In this document: positions 58,541 through 64,000 of the stretch, one piece after another
Position numbering within the stretch: position 1 is the first letter of the stretch
How the letters are laid out: every line of letters starts with the position of its first letter
Assembly: GCA_018267095.1 (NCBI GenBank)
Contig: JAFDZC010000006.1
Coordinates: forward strand, 310,001 to 374,000
From: Bacteroidota bacterium
GTDB taxonomy: Bacteria; Bacteroidota; Bacteroidia; Flavobacteriales; Flavobacteriaceae
Direction of reading: 5' to 3'
Length of the DNA: 64,000 bases
Program-made: the position numbers and the translations under genes
The notes under the pieces: generated by a model
What the model saw: only the letters and a program-made list of their open reading frames with translations
Database searches by the model: none
What the model was told of the DNA's origin: nothing

Positions 58541-60082
58541 ATGGAATCCAAAATAAATCTCTTAAACGAAAAAATAGCACTGGCCAAACTCGGCGGTGGT
58601 GAAAAACGCATTGCCAAGCAGCACGAGAAGAAAAAACTCACTGCTCGTGAGCGTGTTCAGTATCTGATGGACGAAGGTTCATTTGAAGAAATCGGAATGC
58701 TTGTTACGCATCGAACCACTGATTTCGGCATGGAAAAAGAAATCTATTACGGCGATGGTGTGATTACCGGTTACGGAACCATTAATGGTCGATTGGTGTA
58801 TGTTTTTGCCCAAGATTTTACGGTATTTGGAGGTGCTTTATCTGAAACGCATGCCGAAAAAATCTGCAAAGTCATGGATATGGCGCTCAAAGTGGGCGCT
58901 CCGATGATTGGTCTCAACGATTCCGGCGGTGCGCGTATTCAAGAAGGCGTTCGCTCGTTGGGCGGTTATGCCGATATCTTTTTTAGAAACGTACAATCTT
59001 CGGGGGTGATTCCGCAAATCTCTGCGATTCTCGGGCCTTGTGCCGGCGGCGCGGTTTATTCTCCGGCTATGACCGATTTTACGATGATGGTCGAAGGCAA
59101 CAGTTATATGTTTGTAACGGGTCCGAATGTGGTAAAAACCGTAACCAATGAAGAAGTTTCATCTGAGGAACTCGGTGGCGCGATGACCCATGCAACCAAA
59201 TCCGGTGTGGCACATATTACTTCGCCCAACGGGGTATCTTGTTTGGAAGACATTAAAAAACTGTTGAGCTATATTCCGCAAAACAACCGTGAAACCACGC
59301 CTAAATTGCCTTATGAATTGGGCGATGAAATCAGACCGCAACTCAACACCATTGTGCCTGATAATGCCAACAAGCCCTATGATATGCACGAGGTCATTAC
59401 CGGTGTGATTGACGAAGATTCATTTTTTGAAATTCACAAAGAATACGCTGAGAACATCATTGTAGGTTTTGCCAGAATGGCTGGTAGAAGCGTGGGCATT
59501 GTAGCCAATAATCCGATGTTTTTGGCGGGTTGCCTCGATGTGAAAAGCTCGATTAAAGCCGCTCGTTTTACGCGTTTTTGTGATGCATTCAACATTCCGT
59601 TGTTGGTTTTGGTGGATGTTCCGGGCTTCTTACCGGGCACCGATCAAGAGTGGAACGGCATCATTGTGCACGGAGCCAAATTGCTTTATGCGCTCAGCGA
59701 AGCGACGGTTCCGCGCGTGACGGTCATTACCCGAAAAGCTTACGGTGGTGCGTATGATGTAATGAACTCAAAACACATTGGCGCTGATATGAACTTTGCT
59801 TGGCCATCGGCTGAAATTGCGGTGATGGGCGCCAAAGGAGCGAGTGAAATTATCTTCAAAAAAGAAATCAGCGAAGCGCAAAATCCGGAAGCAAAACTAT
59901 TAGAAAAAGAAGCCGAATACGCTGATTTATTTGCCAATCCTTACACAGCAGCGCAACGCGGTTTTGTCGATGAGGTAATTTTACCCGAAGATACGCGCAG
60001 AAAACTCATCAAAGCATTCAGTATGCTCGAAAACAAAGTAGTCGAAAGACCACAGCGCAAACACGGAAATATTCCTTTGTAA
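58541..60082 (+). CDS. pccB: Acyl-CoA carboxylase carboxyltransferase subunit (propionyl-CoA carboxylase beta type)
   Basis: A 513-residue crotonase-fold carboxyltransferase. '[36 protein letters not shown]' opens the protein as in PccB/MmdA; '[22 protein letters not shown]', '[20 protein letters not shown]' and '[27 protein letters not shown]' are the acyl-CoA and biotin sites. The same architecture serves methylmalonyl-CoA decarboxylase, but the biotin carboxylase partner argues for carboxylation. It feeds (S)-methylmalonyl-CoA to a B12-dependent mutase, matching meaB and the adenosyltransferase elsewhere in the window. Confidence 0.92.
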   Translation: MESKINLLNEKIALAKLGGGEKRIAKQHEKKKLTARERVQYLMDEGSFEEIGMLVTHRTTDFGMEKEIYYGDGVITGYGTINGRLVYVFAQDFTVFGGALSETHAEKICKVMDMALKVGAPMIGLNDSGGARIQEGVRSLGGYADIFFRNVQSSGVIPQISAILGPCAGGAVYSPAMTDFTMMVEGNSYMFVTGPNVVKTVTNEEVSSEELGGAMTHATKSGVAHITSPNGVSCLEDIKKLLSYIPQNNRETTPKLPYELGDEIRPQLNTIVPDNANKPYDMHEVITGVIDEDSFFEIHKEYAENIIVGFARMAGRSVGIVANNPMFLAGCLDVKSSIKAARFTRFCDAFNIPLLVLVDVPGFLPGTDQEWNGIIVHGAKLLYALSEATVPRVTVITRKAYGGAYDVMNSKHIGADMNFAWPSAEIAVMGAKGASEIIFKKEISEAQNPEAKLLEKEAEYADLFANPYTAAQRGFVDEVILPEDTRRKLIKAFSMLENKVVERPQRKHGNIPL

Positions 60083-60097
60083 TCAATTCAATTAAAA

Positions 60098-60130
60098 AAA
60101 AACGCCGGTCAGCAATGAACCGGCGTTTTT
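60098..60130. terminator. Bidirectional terminator after the carboxylase operon
   Basis: AAAAACGCCGGT (60098-60109) and ACCGGCGTTTTT (60119-60130) form a 12-bp perfect stem with a 9-nt loop. It serves both the carboxylase operon and the convergent LRR gene. Confidence 0.92.
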
Positions 60131-60155
60131 GCATTAAATACTTAACAAACTATCT

Positions 60156-62537
60156 TTATTCTTTAATGAGTTTTTGAACAGCACTTCCATTTTGGGTAGT
60201 GGCTTTGATGAAGTAAATACCGTTGGCTCTTTTTGAAATATCTAAAGTTGAAGATATGTTTTGACTTGGGTGTGTTTCGAGCAATCTTCCTTGAATATCA
60301 TACAACTGAATTGATAGTATAGTGTCATCAGCAGTAATTTTTACCGAATCTTGCGCAGGATTTGGCCATACGCTAATACTGTTGTCTGGTTCAAAAATGC
60401 TGTTTGACAACAAGGCAAAAGTGGTGGTAGCGTCATTGGTGCTGATCGGCGCATTGTAGTCAAAATAAATTGACGCTCTGTTCATGACTGAATCGCCCGT
60501 TTGTAAGTTGTTTTTTGATTTCAATTTGAAGAGCACATTACCGTGTCCGCCAATCAAAATTGGATTGACTATATTTTCTGAGGTTGCAAGATTAATATTT
60601 TCAAAAATAAACTCTACCACATTGCCCTGAATTCGGGTATAAACCGGATGTGAGGCACTTAAAACTTGTAAGCTATTCAAATCGTATTGTGTCGGATCAA
60701 TAACATCTTTCACCACCACATTCACAGCACTGGCGGTTCCGGTGTTTTCAAACAAAACGTTGTAATGCAAATAATTTCCAATTTCAGCCGGAGCAACCAC
60801 ATCGCCTTCAAGACATTCAATGAGGTTCGGATCTTGTGAGTTTACCGCTGTTTGTTGTAGTTCGAAAACATTGTCCTGCGGAGTATCATCAGAATCAACA
60901 GGATAAATGCTTGCGTTGAGCGTTATTATATCGCCAGCATTGACAGGATGGATGAGTTCGGTGGGTGACCATATATGCATCTTTACCCATATTGATCTTG
61001 ATTCAAAAGGCAATAGGTTTTCATAAATAAAGGCCATGTGCCCGCTATCTAATGAAACTCCTGATTCAGAAGTTTCTATTATTTCCATTTGGTCAGGATT
61101 ATAATAAAATGTCACGGTTTGGAACGGAATTGACATCGTCTGATTGCCCTTGTTGCGGTATACAATTTTATAATAACAATCAAAGCCCGGACGCGGTGCG
61201 CTGAGCGGTTCAATAACCACTTCTAAATCGTTGTGAACGCCGTTGGGCGCAATGCAGAAATCTCTGGTTGAGGTAATGTTATTTGCGGTGGGTGTTGATA
61301 CGGTGGCCGAGGCAGGTGAAATCGTAAAGTAAGCCGGATGTTCTAATTCAGGCGTAATAGTATAGTTGCCCTCAGGCGTGTAAAAATGATATTGCCCGCT
61401 CGCATCAGTCATTGTATAAGCTTCTTCTGTTCCGTTAGAAATTTTGACTTTCATATAAGGTTGCACCAAGTCATTTACATCACAGCCCTCATTATTTTGA
61501 TCATAGCGCAAGGTTCCGGTAATGGTATTGAATATGCCTCCGGGTGTAAAAGTGCAATACACACTCGCATGCCCATTGGGATTGTTGTTTCCAGCCGCAA
61601 ATTCTTGATTGGTTTGATCTAATTCAATGGGGTCAACACATGCATAAAGCAAATTAGGGCAACTTTCTATATTGACTACCGAAGTAAAATTGACTCCGTT
61701 TTTTACATTTAAGTATGAAATATTCGGATCGTTGCGCAAACGAACATCATACAACATCGGAAAAGCTGATAAATCTAGACTATTGAGTGTGCTGTCGTCA
61801 CAAGCAAAGGTCCAAAGCATCGGCATCGGCGGAATGCTCAAATTGGGAATGTTACTTCCGTAAATAATCATGTAATGCAGTACCGGATGCGTACCGAAAG
61901 TAATTGAACTAAGTGCCGAGCTTCCGAAATAAAAGATATTTAGGTTACTCAAACCAGTAACGTCTAAGCTGGCAATTGGATTTCCGTCGCAATACAAAGT
62001 ACTCATTTGCGTAGAATTGGTCAAACTTAAAGTACTGATTTGGTTGGCGGTACAGTTTAAAATGTCCAAATTGAGATTCGAGATGTCCAAAACCGAAATT
62101 TGATTGTGCTCACAAGACAAATATTTTAAAGCGGTCAACGGTGCAACATCAAGCACAGAAATATTATTGTAACTACAACTCAGATCAACCAAATTAACCA
62201 AAGAACTTACCTCTAAGTTAGCAATTGAATTGTAAGAACATTCCAACAAAGTTAGTTGGGTTAATCCCGAAATATTCAAAACACTGATGTTGTTGGTCGA
62301 ACAATACAATTTGGTCAAACTGGTAAATGCCTCGACTCCGGTGGCATCGGTAATGCTGGAAAATCGTATATCCAATTCAGTTATAGCCAAAGCTTCCGAG
62401 GTTTGAATTTCACCATCTGAATTGCTATCTACACCCAATGAAATAAGTCTGCTTTTAAAATTCGCATCCGGAATATTCACAATCTGTGCATTGATTACGC
62501 CTGTAATGAATAATGCTAAGAAGTATATTTTTTTCAT
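60156..62537 (-). CDS. Leucine-rich repeat T9SS type A protein with DUF7619-like domain
   Basis: A 793-residue exported protein. After the signal peptide (MKKIYFLALFITGVINAQ), residues 20-300 hold about ten internalin-type LRRs (LTKLYCSTNNISVLNISGLTQL pattern, 20-21 residue period) preceded by an 'IPDANFKSRLISLGVDSNSDGEIQTSEAL' calcium-like cap. A Cys-containing carboxypeptidase-like domain follows (GTLRYDQNNEGCDVNDLVQP, about 335-420), then a long region (about 430-700) ending 'ASIYFDYNAPISTNDATTTF', as in DUF7619 proteins. A T9SS type A domain ends it. Probably adhesive. Confidence 0.87.
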   Translation of the reverse strand: MKKIYFLALFITGVINAQIVNIPDANFKSRLISLGVDSNSDGEIQTSEALAITELDIRFSSITDATGVEAFTSLTKLYCSTNNISVLNISGLTQLTLLECSYNSIANLEVSSLVNLVDLSCSYNNISVLDVAPLTALKYLSCEHNQISVLDISNLNLDILNCTANQISTLSLTNSTQMSTLYCDGNPIASLDVTGLSNLNIFYFGSSALSSITFGTHPVLHYMIIYGSNIPNLSIPPMPMLWTFACDDSTLNSLDLSAFPMLYDVRLRNDPNISYLNVKNGVNFTSVVNIESCPNLLYACVDPIELDQTNQEFAAGNNNPNGHASVYCTFTPGGIFNTITGTLRYDQNNEGCDVNDLVQPYMKVKISNGTEEAYTMTDASGQYHFYTPEGNYTITPELEHPAYFTISPASATVSTPTANNITSTRDFCIAPNGVHNDLEVVIEPLSAPRPGFDCYYKIVYRNKGNQTMSIPFQTVTFYYNPDQMEIIETSESGVSLDSGHMAFIYENLLPFESRSIWVKMHIWSPTELIHPVNAGDIITLNASIYPVDSDDTPQDNVFELQQTAVNSQDPNLIECLEGDVVAPAEIGNYLHYNVLFENTGTASAVNVVVKDVIDPTQYDLNSLQVLSASHPVYTRIQGNVVEFIFENINLATSENIVNPILIGGHGNVLFKLKSKNNLQTGDSVMNRASIYFDYNAPISTNDATTTFALLSNSIFEPDNSISVWPNPAQDSVKITADDTILSIQLYDIQGRLLETHPSQNISSTLDISKRANGIYFIKATTQNGSAVQKLIKE

Positions 62538-62558
62538 AATCTAATAATGTTTTGTTTG

Positions 62559-63335
62559 TTAAAGGCTGGTATTTGATATGGATTTCAGTAAATCTTGTAA
62601 GCGTTCTCTTTTGCGCTGCGCAATCGGAATCCGCGTGTCGTCGGCCATGAGTATGTAACCGCCATCGGCTTTGATGTATGATTTCAGATAAGCCAGATTG
62701 ATTAAATGCGACTGATGTACGCGTTCAAAACCGTGTTGCGCCAAGAGTTCTTCGTATTCTTTGAGCGTTTTTGAAATCAGCATCGGCTTGTGGTTTTTGA
62801 TGAAAAACTTGGTGTAATTGTCCATCGACTCGCAGCGGATGATATCGCTAATTTCAAATAAATGAATTCCCTCGGCCGTTGATAAGGCCATGCGTTTAAA
62901 ATGATCAGCCTTTTTGCGGATGTTCTCAATGAGTAAATCAATGTGTTCAAAAGTGCTGTTTTTATCGAGTGCTTCTTTGACTTTGCTCATGGCTTGTTGC
63001 AAATCTTCTGGGTCGACGGGTTTGAGCAAAAAATCAAGCGCACTGAATTTAAATGCCTTGAGCGCGTATTGCTCGTGCGCCGTAATAAAAACGATGTGCG
63101 AACTCAGTTTGCTTTGCGACGCTTTGAGTTGTTCTAGAATGTCAAAGCCGGTTCCGTCGGCCAAATGAATATCCAAAAAAATCACGTCGGGTTGCCAGTG
63201 TTCAATGGTTTTTTTTCCAGTCGAAACGCTTTCGGCTTCCCCCACAATTTTTATATCGGGCGCATACATCTTGAGCATGCTTTTCATGCCTGCGCGCAAA
63301 TGTTGGTCGTCGTCTATCAGTACAGCGGTAATCAT
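62559..63335 (-). CDS. LytTR-type response regulator
   Basis: A 258-residue DNA-binding regulator. The receiver domain (1-120) begins 'MITAVLIDDDQHLRAGMKSML' with phospho-acceptor D55 in 'VIFLDIHLADGTG', and the LytTR domain (about 155-255) has 'ISDIIRCESMDNYTKFFIKNHKPMLISKTLKEYEELL', followed by 'FERVHQSHLINLAYLKSY'. The ATG overlaps the 3' end of the kinase gene by 4 nt (ATGA), so the pair is translationally coupled. The 21-bp gap to the LRR gene downstream on the same strand hints that the cargo gene could share this transcript. Confidence 0.93.
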   Translation of the reverse strand: MITAVLIDDDQHLRAGMKSMLKMYAPDIKIVGEAESVSTGKKTIEHWQPDVIFLDIHLADGTGFDILEQLKASQSKLSSHIVFITAHEQYALKAFKFSALDFLLKPVDPEDLQQAMSKVKEALDKNSTFEHIDLLIENIRKKADHFKRMALSTAEGIHLFEISDIIRCESMDNYTKFFIKNHKPMLISKTLKEYEELLAQHGFERVHQSHLINLAYLKSYIKADGGYILMADDTRIPIAQRKRERLQDLLKSISNTSL

Positions 63336-64000
63336 GCTTTGTTGTTTTGTTCGTTGATGTATTGAATCGGTAAATACAGCGTAACGCGCGTTCCGGTTGC
63401 GCTATGCGTTGGGTTGATTTCTTCAATCACTACGCGCGCTTTTTGTAGGGTAGTGGATTCCATCATTTCTAAACGTTTTTTGGTAATTTCCAGCGCCATA
63501 GATTCGTGAGCCGTCACTGAATTTTCTTTGATGTTTCTCGATTTTGATAAGCCAATACCATCATCGGTAATCGTGCAAACCAATTGTTCTTGTTCTACTT
63601 TAAAAGCAACTTTGATATTTCCGTTGCTTTCTTTGGGTACAATACCGTGCAAAATAGCATTTTCAACAAACGGCTGAATGAGCAACGGCGCCAAAGCCAT
63701 ATCGTCTTCAACACTCGCATCAGCTTGTATGGTAAACTCAAATTTTCGGTTAAAGCGCAGTTGTTCGAGTTCAAGATAATGTTGTAAACTCTCGATTTCT
63801 TTGTGCACCGGAATCAGCGAAGCCTTTGAATATTCAAGGGTCAAGCGCATGAGTTTTGAGAATTTAGCCAAATATTTAATCGCCGAATCGGTTCCGTTTT
63901 GTACAATAAAACTCGAAATCGAACTCAAACAGTTGAACACAAAATGCGGATTCATCTGTAAATGCAAGGCTTTTTGTTCGTATTCGGCTACTTCTTTTTG
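63332..64000 (-). CDS. LytS-type sensor histidine kinase, N-terminus missing
   Basis: The reading frame enters from the right edge and ends at 63332. Visible are a helix 'QKEVAEYEQKALHLQMNPHFVFNCLSS', with the phospho-acceptor His in MNPHFVFN typical of the His_kinase (LytS/YehU) family, and an HATPase domain with 'LAPLLIQPFVENAILHG' (N box) and 'ITDDGIGLSKS' (G1). About 223 residues are present; the sensor and any membrane or TPR segments lie outside the window. It overlaps the cognate LytTR regulator by 4 nt. Confidence 0.92.
   Translation of the reverse strand, partial: QKEVAEYEQKALHLQMNPHFVFNCLSSISSFIVQNGTDSAIKYLAKFSKLMRLTLEYSKASLIPVHKEIESLQHYLELEQLRFNRKFEFTIQADASVEDDMALAPLLIQPFVENAILHGIVPKESNGNIKVAFKVEQEQLVCTITDDGIGLSKSRNIKENSVTAHESMALEITKKRLEMMESTTLQKARVVIEEINPTHSATGTRVTLYLPIQYINEQNNKA

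Noticed and set aside
63332-63967. Start codon at 63967 for the histidine kinase
   Set aside because: The frame is open without interruption to the window edge (QKEVAEYEQKA precedes), and the kinase family has N-terminal sensor parts, so the gene is truncated by the window and not complete.
1-64000. tRNA, rRNA, riboswitch, prophage or IS element
   Set aside because: No cloverleaf, rRNA core, known riboswitch core, transposase, integrase or phage structural genes were recognised by eye; a covariance-model search would be needed to exclude small RNAs.

Overview
The window is chromosomal DNA of a Bacteroidota bacterium, most likely a Flavobacterium or close Flavobacteriaceae relative. The evidence is: eight exported proteins with type IX secretion (T9SS) C-terminal sorting domains; promoter boxes of the TTG/TTTG-N18-23-TAnnTTTG type and few Shine-Dalgarno sites; an rpmB-rpmG-DUF4295 cluster; a SecA without the zinc tail; BshC (bacillithiol); and flavobacterial-type intergenic palindromic repeats. 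No rRNA, tRNA, CRISPR, insertion sequence or prophage gene was seen. Gene content is mostly core and housekeeping.

Layout. 1-2.7 kb: head-GIN and DUF4870 envelope genes, a DUF4442 hot-dog protein and a TIGR01777 epimerase. 3-4.8 kb: grpE-dnaJ with a strong terminator. 4.9-11.3 kb: a NatA/NatB-like ABC exporter pair, a response regulator with a sigma54-type AAA+ domain but no DNA-binding domain, a single-domain degenerate DEAD-box protein and an ABC-F ATPase. 11.3-18.3 kb: a hypothetical protein, two tandem paralogous T9SS cargo proteins, a MATE pump, a small acidic protein and an RCC1-propeller T9SS protein. 18.3-24.2 kb: meaB, AEC and MFS transporters, a GlcD-like FAD oxidase and a repeat-rich region. 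24.5-32.8 kb: a long minus-strand run of an ABC-F, a methyltransferase, a LolD-like ATPase, a PduO-type adenosyltransferase, DUF2795 and secA. 33-42.6 kb: a GT2 glycosyltransferase, a 2-oxoacid dehydrogenase E2, a DnaQ-like exonuclease, an FAH-family enzyme, an Hpt protein, cinA, ribosomal proteins, ftsY, a lipoprotein, DUF721/DciA and ndk. 42.8-54 kb: a minus-strand block of exported proteins (SusE/F-like repeats, M64 peptidase, coathanger-stack protein, beta-roll protein, SprB-repeat T9SS type B adhesin) interrupted by bshC. 54.2-64 kb: a B12-binding radical SAM protein, a three-gene biotin-dependent acyl-CoA carboxylase operon, an LRR T9SS protein, and a LytTR regulator with its LytS-type kinase, which runs off the window end.

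How the genes fit together. The acyl-CoA carboxylase operon, MeaB and the corrinoid adenosyltransferase together suggest a propionyl-CoA to methylmalonyl-CoA to succinyl-CoA route, although no mutase gene is in the window. Several genes (secA, LolD-like, T9SS cargo) concern protein export and the cell surface. A perfect 20-bp LacI-type palindrome lies upstream of the SusE/F-like gene.

The most unusual content is intergenic. There are three families of dispersed palindromic repeats. One forms an array of copies with a compensatory base-pair change. There are also period-8 tandem repeats of the form CTCAGNNN that end 0-2 nt before three start codons, and their inverse NNNCTGAG form begins 0-3 nt after two stop codons. 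These bracket two non-coding modules that look like miniature inverted-repeat elements. I did not find a convincing new enzymatic or defence system. The repeat modules and the unusual regulator/helicase pair at 7.8-9.6 kb are the best leads.
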